This document shows, piece after piece, positions 49,454-59,000 of a DNA stretch of 64,000 nt. The notes under the pieces were generated by a model. The model was not told where the DNA came from. It made no database searches and saw nothing but the letters and a program-made list of their open reading frames with translations. How positions within the stretch are numbered: position 1 is the stretch's first letter; the number at the start of each line of letters is the position of its first letter. This DNA is from Chloroflexota bacterium. GTDB lineage: Bacteria > Chloroflexota > Limnocylindria > Limnocylindrales > CSP1-4. The stretch spans positions 186,001 through 250,000 of the forward strand of contig SCUO01000093.1 of assembly GCA_004297395.1 (NCBI GenBank), written 5' to 3'. The translations under genes and the position numbers were made by a program.

Positions 49454-49578
49454 CCCGGACCCTGCATCGTGGGCGCGCACCTGGCGTGGCCCGGTAGCCT
49501 GAGTTGGGGCATGCTGGCCGAAGACGCGAAGGCATCGGAGCGCCCACGAACGTGCCGGTGCCGGAGAGGAGGCGATCG

Positions 49579-50055
49579 ATGTCCTACACGGGTGAGGGCG
49601 GCGAGGTCAGCGCGCTGCACGTCGGGACGGATGCCTCGATGCGGGTCGTGATGCGCTCCGGGACCGTGGGCCGCTTCATCGCCCCCGGCTCGATGACGGA
49701 CGGCCGCTTCGGGCTGTTCCGCTGGGAGATGCCAGCCCGCTCGGGCGGGGCAGGGCCGCACTTCCATCGGACGTTCTCGGAGTCGTTCTACGTCCTCTCC
49801 GGATCCGTCGTCCTCTACGACGGACGCTCGTGGAGCGAGGGCCGGCCGGGCGACTTCCTGTACATCCCGAACGGCGGCATCCATGGCTTCCGGAACGAGT
49901 CCGACGAGGCGGCCGCGATGCTGATCCTGTTCGCGCCCGGCGCCCCGCGCGAGCGCTACTTCGAGGAGCTCGCCGAGATCGGCGCCTCCGGCCGCGAGCT
50001 CTCGCAGGAGGAGTGGGCGGAGGTCTACGCTCGGCACGACCAGACGATGGTCTGA
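49579..50055 (+). CDS. Cupin-domain protein
   Basis: GPHFHRTFSESFYVLSGSVVLYDGRSWSEGRPGDFLYIPNGGIHGFRNESDEAAAMLILFAPG. Confidence 0.85.
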   Translation: MSYTGEGGEVSALHVGTDASMRVVMRSGTVGRFIAPGSMTDGRFGLFRWEMPARSGGAGPHFHRTFSESFYVLSGSVVLYDGRSWSEGRPGDFLYIPNGGIHGFRNESDEAAAMLILFAPGAPRERYFEELAEIGASGRELSQEEWAEVYARHDQTMV

Positions 50056-50168
50056 CACCCAGTCGCATCGGGGCGCCTGGCGCCACGATGCCCGGCTGTT
50101 GCCCAACTGCAAGTTCGGCGGGCACGATCGTGGGCGCATCGGCGGCTCGAATGCCCGATCGTCAGGAC

Positions 50169-51359
50169 ATGGCGATCATCGGCCCCATCTTCGCCCTCGT
50201 CGGCCGCCTCGCCGGGCGACTCCTGAACAGCGCGCTCGGCTGGGCCACGATCCTGCTCTTCGGCAAGGTCCAGGGCCGGAAGCAGACGATCATGCTCCTG
50301 ATCGCGCTCGGCTCGCTCCTGTGGGTCGCCACGCTGGTGGGCGCGCTCGTTCCCGACGCCGGGACGTTCCTCCTGGCGTTGGTCCCGCGTCCGGACTTCA
50401 TTCCCGAATTCGCGGTTCGGCTGGCGATGCTGGCGCTGGCCGTCGTGATCCCGCTCCTCATCGGCATCGCCGCGGTCGTCGTGACGGAGCCGGCGTCGCG
50501 GCCACGGGGCGTCGGGCTGGTGGGGGCGGTCATCCGCGGCTACCCGTTCACGCTCGTGCTGGCGGTGACGATCGCCGTCTTGCTCCTCGTCTCGGTCCAA
50601 CGCTGGGTCCGGAGCCTCTGGAAGCGCTGGGACGTCGCCCACGTCCCGGTCATCGTGAAGCCGGGTGGCTACGATGCGGTGGTCCGGGACCTCGCGGACG
50701 TCCTCGCCGGCGCCGGCATCCCCGTCCGCTCGCGACCCGCCCCGGTGGTCCTGTCCGTGCCGCCCCGTCTCCTCGACGCGGTTGCCGGCAAGGCGCTTGG
50801 CGGGCTGGTGCCCGACCGCCTGCTGCGTCTCGTCGGCACCGACCTCGAGGTCCTCGTGTATCCATCGGACGTGGCGATCTCCGGGTCGAGGAGGGCGCTG
50901 GCGCGGAGCCGGGCGGCGATCGCGTCGAAGCTGACGGCGTCACCGGTCTACCTCACTACGAGCGCCGAGGCCCAGCGGGTCGAGGACGCGATTCGCCGGC
51001 TCGCGGATGACCCGAGCGCCGGCATCGGGCGGCTCCCCGACCTGGACGCCCGAATCGCCGCGCTCGAGGTCCCCTTCGACGAGTGGGAGACGGTCTATCG
51101 CGAGCGCCTCCGGTTGGAGAGCCAGCTCGCCCGCCGAGGCGGATCGGCATCGGGGGCGGGGCCGCCGGGGAGCGTGGCGAGACGATCGACGCGGTCCGAC
51201 GGGCGCCGGGACGCGCCCGTGCCGCTCGTCGCGGCCGGCTGGGTCGGCCTGGGCCTCATCGTCCTCGACCTGGCCTTCGTGCTCGCCGAGCGAGTCCTGC
51301 CTTCCGGGCGTGCCAGGACACGGGCTCGATCAGGACGGGGAGGGAGGTGGTGGAGATGA
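50169..51359 (+). CDS. Membrane protein of unknown function whose stop codon lies in a convergent tRNA gene
   Basis: MAIIGPIFALVGRLAGRLLNSALGWATILLFGKVQGRKQTIMLLIALGSLLW...; four N-terminal TM segments plus a long soluble region and a C-terminal TM; TGA 51357-51359. Confidence 0.65.
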   Translation: MAIIGPIFALVGRLAGRLLNSALGWATILLFGKVQGRKQTIMLLIALGSLLWVATLVGALVPDAGTFLLALVPRPDFIPEFAVRLAMLALAVVIPLLIGIAAVVVTEPASRPRGVGLVGAVIRGYPFTLVLAVTIAVLLLVSVQRWVRSLWKRWDVAHVPVIVKPGGYDAVVRDLADVLAGAGIPVRSRPAPVVLSVPPRLLDAVAGKALGGLVPDRLLRLVGTDLEVLVYPSDVAISGSRRALARSRAAIASKLTASPVYLTTSAEAQRVEDAIRRLADDPSAGIGRLPDLDARIAALEVPFDEWETVYRERLRLESQLARRGGSASGAGPPGSVARRSTRSDGRRDAPVPLVAAGWVGLGLIVLDLAFVLAERVLPSGRARTRARSGRGGRWWR

Positions 51360-51423
51360 GGGGACTCGAACCCCTGACCCCCGCGATGCGAACGCGGTGC
51401 TCTTCCAGCTGAGCTACATCCCC
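51351..51423 (-). tRNA. tRNA-Ala (anticodon CGC)
   Basis: GGGGATGTAGCTCAGCTGGAAGAGCACCGCGTTCGCATCGCGGGGGTCAGGGGTTCGAGTCCCCTCATCTCCA; loop TTCGCAT. Confidence 0.92.
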
Positions 51424-51546
51424 ACCGGGACGTCGCAGCACGCATGGTGGCTGGACGGGCCGAGAGTGTAGCACGGGGTCCTTCAGGCACCCGCCCCCGG
51501 AAGGCCTGGAATTGGCGCCTCACGCTGCGGCCCACAGCCTCGCCAA

Positions 51547-51680
51547 CCCCGCGCCCCACGCGCCCCACGCGCCCCGCGACCCGCGAGCCCCGCGAGCCGC
51601 GAGCCCCGCGAGCCGCGAGCCCCAGCCGAGCCCGCAGCCGAGCCCGCAGCCGAGCCCGCAGCCGAGCCCCGCAGCCCGCA
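51547..51680. repeat. C-rich tandem repeat block with a four-tract G-quadruplex motif on the minus strand
   Basis: CCCC-GCG-CCCC-ACGCG-CCCC-ACGCG-CCCC (51547-51575); GCGAGCCCCGCGAGCC x2.5 (51583-51623); AGCCGAGCCCGC x about 4 (51624-51672). Confidence 0.9.
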
Positions 51681-51995
51681 TTTCCGACAGTTTCCACCCG
51701 GGATAGCGTTCGTCGACGGGTGGTTGACGAGCGCCACGAGCGGACGCAGCTGTCAACGGCGAGGCGCAGCCGCACGCTCACCTTTCGCGGGCGGGTCAGC
51801 CACCCTGTGACGAGTGCCAGCGGGGATGGAATCTGACAGGAACATCAGTCCCGACATCGGGCTGCAGGTTACGGACCCGGGCCCGGCGCGCCAGACCGTG
51901 CGGTCGCCCCGGGCCTCGCCAAACTCCGCCAGCCCCGAGCCTCGCAGTCCCCAGCCTCAAGCCCCGCCAAACCCCGCAGTCCGATCGGATTCGGG

Positions 51996-52025
51996 GTTGA
52001 TTCATTCGAACAGATGTTCGATACT
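51996..52025 (+). promoter_or_regulatory. imuA promoter with LexA/DinR-type SOS box in the spacer
   Basis: TTGATT - 17 bp - GATACT; CGAACAGATGTTCG at 52007-52020 matches the Gram-positive-type CGAACNNNNGTTCG box. Confidence 0.8.
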
Positions 52026-52034
52026 GAGCACCTG

Positions 52035-53222
52035 ATGACGCTCTCCCCGGACGTGACGGCGGCCCTGGCGACCCTTCGATCGCGCTGGGGAGCGGCCGCG
52101 CCGCGCGTCGTCGGCGAGGTCGTGGGCGCCCTGGCGATGGTGCCGGCGGTCACGGAGCCGGAGCGCGAGCCGCAACTCCCCGGGGAGGCCGCCGCGGCCG
52201 CCGATCCGGCCCACATCTTCTCGACCGGCTTCCCGGAGCTCGACGCGATCCTCGGACCGGGCGGCCTGCCCCGCGGGATGGGCCTGTCGCTCCGGGGTGA
52301 CCTCTCGAGCGGCCGGACCACGCTGGCCCTGCGGCTCGCCGCGGAGGCCCAGGCGGGCGGTGCGATCGTCGCCTGGCTGGACCTCGCCGTCGCCTTCGAC
52401 CCGGTCGAGGCCGTGGCCCGTGGCATCCGCCCGGAATGGCTCGTCGTCCTGACCCCGGCCGGGGCCGACGAGGGCCTCGCGATGGCGGGCGCGCTCCTGT
52501 CCGGCCGGACGGTGGACCTCCTCGTGATCGACCTGCCGGCCCGGCCGGAGGGGGCGGCCCGGTTCGCCGATCGTCTCGGCCGCCTCGCCGCCCTCGCCCG
52601 GCGGGCCGGGATCAGCCTCCTCGTCCTCGAGCCACCCGGGCTCACGTCCTCGGTGGCCGCGGCGGTCGGGGAGGGGACGGGGATTCGCCTCGAGCTCGTT
52701 CGGCGGGCCTGGGTCCGCCTCGGCCGGGACGTCGTCGGCCAGTCGACCGAGGTCGTCGTCGCTCGCAGCCGGGCCGGCCCGCCGGGCCGGCGGGCGACCC
52801 TCCGGATCCTCTATGCCGACGGCGGCGAGCGCGATGCCTGCCTCCGCCGGGACGAGCTCCTCGACCTCGGCGAGCCCCGGTCCCTCGACGCCGTCGCTCG
52901 AACCACCCCCGTCGCCGCGCTCCACGCGATCGACGGCCGCCGCTCCGTCCATGCCCCCGTTCCAGTGCCCGGGACGTCACGCCATGCGACTCCTCCACCT
53001 CTACCGACCGCACCTCCTCCTCGACCTCGCCCGGCGGCGACGGCCCTCCGGCTCGTGGCCGGCGGGACCGGTCGTCCTGGGCGGCCAACCCTGGACCGCG
53101 GCGTCGGTCCTGGACGCGGATCCCGCGGCCCGGGCCCTCGGCGTCCGGCGCGGGATGCCGCTCGGGTCGGCCCACCGGCTGGCCCCGGAGGCGACGTTCC
53201 TCGATCCGGAACCGGAGGCTGA
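52035..53222 (+). CDS. imuA: ImuA-like RecA-fold SOS mutagenesis protein
   Basis: FSTGFPELDAILGPGGLPRGMGLSLRGDLSSGRTTLALRLAAEAQAGGAIVAWLDLAVAFDPVEAVARGI...; immediately upstream of imuB. Frame runs 239 bp into imuB. Confidence 0.8.
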   Translation: MTLSPDVTAALATLRSRWGAAAPRVVGEVVGALAMVPAVTEPEREPQLPGEAAAAADPAHIFSTGFPELDAILGPGGLPRGMGLSLRGDLSSGRTTLALRLAAEAQAGGAIVAWLDLAVAFDPVEAVARGIRPEWLVVLTPAGADEGLAMAGALLSGRTVDLLVIDLPARPEGAARFADRLGRLAALARRAGISLLVLEPPGLTSSVAAAVGEGTGIRLELVRRAWVRLGRDVVGQSTEVVVARSRAGPPGRRATLRILYADGGERDACLRRDELLDLGEPRSLDAVARTTPVAALHAIDGRRSVHAPVPVPGTSRHATPPPLPTAPPPRPRPAATALRLVAGGTGRPGRPTLDRGVGPGRGSRGPGPRRPARDAARVGPPAGPGGDVPRSGTGG

Positions 53223-54282
53223 CCGCCAGGCCCTCGAGGTGGCCTTCGAGCGGCTGGCCGCGTTCAGCCCGGCGATCGCCGGCTCGGCCGATCCGTCGGC
53301 CGTCGCGTTCGGCCTGCTCGAGGCCCAGGTCGACGGCCTCGAGGCCCTGTGGGGCTCCGAGCCGGTCCTCGTCGAGCGGATCTCAGCCGCCCTCGAGCCG
53401 CTCCTCGCGGGCACGCCCCGATCGGGGATCGCCGGGACGCGGTTCGCGGCCACGGTCGCGGCGGCAGCCGCGGCCCCCGGTCGGCTCGTGGCCGTGCCGC
53501 CGGGCGCGGAGGCGACGTTCCTGGCCCCGCTGCCGGCCTCGCTCCTGACCCCCGACGACGACGTCCGGGCCCGGCTGCGCCGGTTCGGGCTGCGCCGGAT
53601 CGGCCAGGTCGCTGACCTCGCCGCGTCCGCGCTCGTGGCCCGCTTCGGCGAGGAGGGCGCCCGGATCGGGGCCCGGGCCCGGGGCGAGGAGACGGAGCCG
53701 TTCCGACCGCGGCGGGCCCCCGAACGCCTCCGCCTGGGCCTGCCCATCGAGCCACCGGTCGGCGAGCTCGAGGCGATCCGGTTCGTTCTGCGGCGGCTGG
53801 CCACGGCGCTGGCGGCGAACCTCGCCGCCCGGGGCCTCGCCGCCGCGCGCGGCCGCCTGGCCCTGGAGCTGGACCTCGCGTTCGCGCGCGCGGGCACCCC
53901 CGGCGAGCTCGTCGTCGAGACCCGCTTTCCCGAGCCGACCGCCGACGCCGAGGCGATCGAGCGGCTGCTCCTCGCGAAGCTCGAGCGGACGCCGCCGCCG
54001 GCGCCGGTCGCGCGCCTGGAGCTCGAGCTCTCGGGTGCGGAGCCGGCGGCCGGTCAGCAGCTCCCGCTGTTCGTGCCCCAGGCTCTCCGCGACGCCCGCC
54101 TCGGCTGGCAGCTGGCCCGGCTCGCCGTCACCTTCGGGGAGGACCGGGTCCGCCGGATCGAGATCACGGACCCCGAGGCGCCGCTGGCCGAGCGGCGCTG
54201 GACCTGGCGACCGGTCGAGGGCATCGAGGTCTCGGGCCACGGCGGCGGGTCGGCGGCCGTCGGCGCGGGTGCCGGTCGATGA
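52984..54282 (+). CDS. imuB: ImuB-like, Y-family polymerase-related protein
   Basis: ALGVRRGMPLGSAHRLAPEATFLDPEPEADRQALEVAFERLAAFSPAI...RFGLRRIGQVADLAASALVARFGEEGARIGARARGEETEPFRPRRAPERLRLGLPIEPP; beta-clamp motif QLPLF at 54058-54072. Confidence 0.85.
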   Translation: MRLLHLYRPHLLLDLARRRRPSGSWPAGPVVLGGQPWTAASVLDADPAARALGVRRGMPLGSAHRLAPEATFLDPEPEADRQALEVAFERLAAFSPAIAGSADPSAVAFGLLEAQVDGLEALWGSEPVLVERISAALEPLLAGTPRSGIAGTRFAATVAAAAAAPGRLVAVPPGAEATFLAPLPASLLTPDDDVRARLRRFGLRRIGQVADLAASALVARFGEEGARIGARARGEETEPFRPRRAPERLRLGLPIEPPVGELEAIRFVLRRLATALAANLAARGLAAARGRLALELDLAFARAGTPGELVVETRFPEPTADAEAIERLLLAKLERTPPPAPVARLELELSGAEPAAGQQLPLFVPQALRDARLGWQLARLAVTFGEDRVRRIEITDPEAPLAERRWTWRPVEGIEVSGHGGGSAAVGAGAGR

Positions 54283-54527
54283 CCCGCCTCCTCCACGCCC
54301 ACCCGGCGATCGATGTCGAGCTCGATGCCTTCGACAGCCTCGTTGCCATCCACTGGGGTGGCCGCCGCGAGCCGGTCGAGGTCTGCAATCGCTGGCGGAT
54401 CGAGGAAGCCTGGTGGCGCGACCCGATCGCCCGCGACTACTTCAAGGTCGTCGGCCCACGCTGGCTCGCGCTGGTCTACTTCGACCGGGTCGCCGGCACC
54501 TGGCATTTGGAACGCCTGTACGACTGA
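54279..54527 (+). CDS. Small protein (DUF6504-like) coupled to imuB
   Basis: HPAIDVELDAFDSLVAIHWGGRREPVEVCNRWRIEEAWWRDPIARDYFKVVGPRWLALVYFDRVAGTWHLERLYD; ATGA overlap with imuB. Confidence 0.65.
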   Translation: MTRLLHAHPAIDVELDAFDSLVAIHWGGRREPVEVCNRWRIEEAWWRDPIARDYFKVVGPRWLALVYFDRVAGTWHLERLYD

Positions 54528-54951
54528 CCGGCCGTCCACGCCCACGCGGCACCACGCCGATCCGCTGCCGCTGCGGTCAGCGGATCGGGACGAGCAGCGT
54601 CACCAGGAACAACGACAGGAAGAGGCCGATGACGAAGATGAGCGCCCCGACATCGCGCGGTCGTGCCGTCTGCACCGCAATCCCCCACAGCCCTTGCCCC
54701 GAACCGGTCCCGGACGGTCCGCTCGGTGCAGTGTAGCTGCGACCCGGGCCCGATGGAAGTGCAAATCCTCGCCAAATCGTTGCAGTCGCCTGATGCGCCT
54801 GGCGCATGGCTCGGGACCCATCCACGCTCCGCCCACCCCTCCATTCGACGCGGATTGCGACGGGCCACGCTCGCCTGTCGCGATCCGATGCGCCCAACGC
54901 ATCAGGGTGGGGGCGCGGCAGCGCCGTGCGTCATGGACGCCGGGACCGAAC

Positions 54952-55056
54952 CTAGGCTGCGCCCTGCCAGGTGAGGAAGAAGATCAGCGCCACCATGCCG
55001 ACGAGGACGAGCGCCAGCAGGCTCGCCCCGATGAGGTCCCTGGGCCTGGGTTCCAT
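54952..55056 (-). CDS. Small membrane protein (34 aa)
   Basis: MEPRPRDLIGASLLALVLVGMVALIFFLTWQGAA. Confidence 0.4.
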   Translation of the reverse strand: MEPRPRDLIGASLLALVLVGMVALIFFLTWQGAA

Positions 55057-55091
55057 GCCGCCTCCGACCGATCTCCCGTCGAGCCGCGAGC

Positions 55092-55634
55092 TCATTCGAA
55101 CGGACAGTCCGCGCCGTACAGGATCTCGACCACGGTCGTCCCGCCGAGCGGCGTGACGGTCGTCCGGACGCGGCACGCGGACGGCCCCGTCGACTCGATC
55201 TCCCAGCTCCCGTCCTCGCGCGGACCGGAGTTCGTGAGGGTAGCGTACCCCGCCCGCTCGAGGGCCGATTCGTAGAACGCGGCGACCTCGGCAGGGTCGG
55301 CATCACCGACGTCCAGCGAGGCGCTGGTGGGGCCGTCGCCGATCTCCGTCGGGCCGGCGCCGGGGAATGCCGGGAACGTCTCGGGCAGGGCATCCCAGAT
55401 CCGGCCCCAGTCCGTGTCGGTCTGGCTCGGCGGCGAGGGGCGCACGGTCATGCCGGGATCGGTCGGGACGGCCGTTGGTGGGGTGCTCGAGTCGGGCGAC
55501 GGGGATGGGGTCGGCCCGCCGGACGTCGCCGACGGGGATGGCGACGTCACGTTCGAGCCGCAGGCGGCCGCCACCAGGAGCAGCGGCAGGACCGCGACGG
55601 CGAGGGCGCGGCCGGAGCTCCTGGCAGTGTGCAT
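55092..55634 (-). CDS. Secreted lipoprotein of unknown function
   Basis: ALAVAVLPLLLVAAACGSN lipobox, P/S/T-rich linker, then globular AWGRIWDALPETFPAFPGAGPTEIGDGPTSASLDVGDADPAEVAAFYESALERAGY-like. Confidence 0.7.
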   Translation of the reverse strand: MHTARSSGRALAVAVLPLLLVAAACGSNVTSPSPSATSGGPTPSPSPDSSTPPTAVPTDPGMTVRPSPPSQTDTDWGRIWDALPETFPAFPGAGPTEIGDGPTSASLDVGDADPAEVAAFYESALERAGYATLTNSGPREDGSWEIESTGPSACRVRTTVTPLGGTTVVEILYGADCPFE

Positions 55635-55997
55635 CGTCACCATCCTAGCCCCGGACGTGACAGGACCCCGTCGCCCCCAGAAGCGACAGGGTCCTGCGCT
55701 TCGGATTGCCGCCCGCTCACCGGGTGGCAGCCCCGGTCGACCTCCGGTATGCACCGGCGTCGCCATCCCCGTTCCCGGGCTGAGCCCGCGAACGTCAGAT
55801 TCGCGTGGGTCAGACGCCGCGCGCCGCCTGGACTGCCAGGGCCGCCGGGAGGAGGACGAGGATGAGGAGACCCGCGATGGCGACCATCGCGATCATCCTC
55901 GCCACGACGGCGGCAAGGCTGCGGACCTTCGTTCCCACGGCCCTAATGACGCCGAGACCGGCCAGGATGTTTCGTCTCCGGCGGCCGATCTCAACAT

Positions 55998-56016
55998 CGA
56001 ACAGATGTTCTATACT
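55998..56016 (+). promoter_or_regulatory. LexA/DinR-type SOS box overlapping -10 of dnaE2
   Basis: CGAACAGATGTTCT (55998-56011) followed by TATACT (56011-56016); same core as the imuA site. Confidence 0.78.
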
Positions 56017-56055
56017 CTGGCACCCCCACTCGCCCTCTCGAACGCCGGGTCCGCC

Positions 56056-59000
56056 GTGGTCCAGCCAGCCTTCGCCGAGCTCCATTGCCACTCCAACTTC
56101 TCGTTCCTGGACGGGGCCTCGCCGGTCGAGGATCTCGTCGAGCGGGCGGTCGAGCTCGGCCTGACCGGCCTGGCGATCACCGACCACCAGGGTCTCTACG
56201 GCGTCGTCCGGTTCGCGGCTGCTGCCCAGGAGACGGGCCTCCACCCGGTCATCGGGGTGGAGATCGAGCTGCTCGATGCCGCCGCCCCGGACCCGTTCCG
56301 GATCGTCGTGCCGGCCCGCCGTCCGCAGCGACGCGGCCGGGGGACGACGCCGGCGACCGCCGACCCGGGCCTTCCCGCCGCCGTCGGCGGCAGCCCGGCC
56401 CGGCCGCGACCGTCGCGAGCGCGCCTGCCCGGGCACCGGGCGATCGTCAAGGAGGACCTGCGCGGGATCGGGGAGCGGCAGCGTGGACCCCATCTCGTCC
56501 TGCTGGCCCGCGACGCGACCGGCTACCGAAGCCTCTGCCGGCTCGTCTCGCGGGCGAACCTCGCCGGGACCAAGCGCGTGCCGCGGTTCGACCAGGCGCT
56601 CCTCGAGGAGCACACGACTGGGCTCGTCGCCTTGTCGGGCTGCCGCGAGGGCGAGATCGCGCGGCGGCTCCGGGTGGGCGATCGCGAGGGTGCGGCCGAG
56701 GTCGCCCGACGCTATGCCGGGATCTTCGGCCGGGGCGACTCGCCGGCCTCGAGCGGCTTCTTCCTCGAGCTCTCGCACCACCTCCTGCCCGACGACGACT
56801 GGCTGGTGGCGGAGACGGCGGCGCTGGCCGCCGAGCTCGGCCTCCCGGTCGTGACGACGAACGACGTGCACCACGCCCGGCCGGAGGATCGCGAGCTCGG
56901 CGACGTCCTCGCCGCGATCTTCCACGGCCGGACCCTCGACACCCTCGGGGACCTCCGTCGCCGGGACGGGGAATCGCACCTGAAGTCGGGGGCTCAGCTG
57001 CTGGCGATGCCGCCGGGCGAGGCGGCGTTCGCGCGGGCGGACCCGGCCACGGGGCGGGCCTGGGCGGAGGGGATCGCCACGGCGGCCGAGGTCGCCGCCT
57101 CGTGCACCGTCGACCTCGGCTTCGAGCAGTACCGCTTCCCGGGCTTCCCGGTGCCGAAGGGCGAGACGGCCTTCTCGTACCTCTCGGAGCTGTGCTGGAC
57201 GGGCGCCCGCCGCCGCTATCACCCGCTCACCCCGGCCGTGGTCAACCGGCTGGCCCACGAGCTCGGGATCATCGAGCGGGCGGGGCTCGCCGAGTTCTTC
57301 CTCATCTGCTGGGACCTCATGCGCTTCGCGAAGGAGCAGGGCATCCCGGCCCAGGGACGGGGCAGCGCCACCAGCTCGATCGTGTCGTACACGCTCGGGA
57401 TCAGCCGGGTCGAGCCGATCCAGCACAACCTCCTGTTCGAGCGGTTCATCAACGAGGGCCGCACGACCTACCCGGACGTCGACATCGACTTCTCCTCGGA
57501 GCGTCGGGAGGAGGTCATCCAGTACGTCTACAACCGCTACGGGCCCGAGCACACCGGGATGGTCTGCAACCTCGTGACGTACCGGGCCCGCTCGGCGGTC
57601 CGGGAGGTCGGCTACGCGCTCGGCTTCCCGCGGCCGCTCGTCGACCGGGTGGCCAAGGCCCTCGAGACGTACGACAGCGTCATGGTCCGTCGCGACCTCG
57701 AGGCCGACGGTGGCTTCGCCGAGTTCTTTCGTCATCCGGGCGAGGGCGACGCCGCCGCCCGGGCGGGCGACGCGGTGCGGGAGGCCGCCGGCGAGGCCGA
57801 GGCCTATGGCCTCGTCGACGGGATGGGCCAGCTCAACAAGCGGGTGCCGCTCGTGGGCAAGGTGCCGCCCTGGCGCCAGCCGTCCAAGCCGGTGGACCCC
57901 GCTGCGCCTCCCGCGCCACGCCCGTTCGCGTGGCTCGACGACGAGCATGCGGGCACAGCCGAGGTCCGCACTGCCGCCTCGGCGCCGATCCCAGCCCAAT
58001 CTCGCCAGATACCAACCCCCGTGGTGGTAAGTGAGCCGGGGGAGACATTTGCCGCCTCGGCGGCCACCGACGGATCGCGGATCATGCCGGCACGAACGTG
58101 GGCCGGGATGAATCCGGCTGCGCTGGGCGTGTCGGAAACCGCCGCCGCCGTAGAAGCTGCGCCTACCGCCACTCCCAGTGGTATCTGGCAGGACCACCAG
58201 GCTCCCGGGCCGAGCGCCTCGGGGATGTGGGAAGGGGCGCCGGAATCTCCGCCGTCGATCCGGCCCGGCGGGCGCACGGACGACGAGGGCGGCCCGGGCG
58301 ACACGCCCGCCAGCGTCGCCTGGCTGCGGGCCGGGCGGGGGACGGGCTACGGCGCCGGGCCGAGGCTGCCGCGAGTCCTCGGCCAGGACGTGCAGGTTGC
58401 GCCCGGGACGGTCGACGGCAGGCCGATCGACCCGGAATCAGGCGCGGTGGCGCCACCCGCGAGGGCGGTCGATCGCCTGGGCCGGCCGAACCACTGGGAT
58501 CCGCCCGCGCCCCCCCACAGCGCTCTCGGCCGCGGCGGCGATCGCGGCGGTCACAGCTCCGTGGCCCGGATCGAGCCCGAGCCGGCGCCCCAGCCCCGCG
58601 GCGGCTCGACGGTCGGGATGAGCGACTGGGAGCGCTGGCTCGAGCTCTGCGCCCGCATCGACGGCTTCCCGCGCCACCTCAGCATCCACTCTGGCGGGAT
58701 GCTCGTGACCGCGGCCCCGCTCATCGACATCGCGCCGCTGGAGCGGGCCACGATGCAGGACCGCGTCGTCGTCCAGTTCGACAAGCGCGACGTCGAGGAG
58801 CTCAAGCTCATCAAGCTCGACCTGCTCGGCCTGGGGATGCTCGCCGCGATCGACGAGACCCTCCAGCTCATCGAGCACGACTGCGGCACCTGCGTGATCC
58901 TCGATGCCATCCCGGAGCAGGTCCCCGAGGTCTTCGCGATGCTCCAGGCGGCCGACACGGTTGGCGTCTTCCAGGTCGAGAGCCGGGCCCAGATGCAGAC

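Noticed and set aside
51583-51672. CRISPR array
   Set aside because: Short contiguous tandem repeats with no unique spacers and no cas genes.
55327-56055. N-terminal extension of the dnaE2 ORF, including ATG at 56005
   Set aside because: The extension is antisense to the lipoprotein gene and ATG 56005 lies inside the LexA box/-10; GTG 56056 just before VVQPAFAELHCHSNFSF is more plausible.
55810-58197. 795-aa minus-strand ORF
   Set aside because: Antisense to dnaE2, whose frame has convincing conserved motifs.
57740-58614. Intein in dnaE2
   Set aside because: No Cys/Ser splice start, no HN-C/S/T splice end, no homing endonuclease blocks; the segment is Pro/Gly/Ala-rich.
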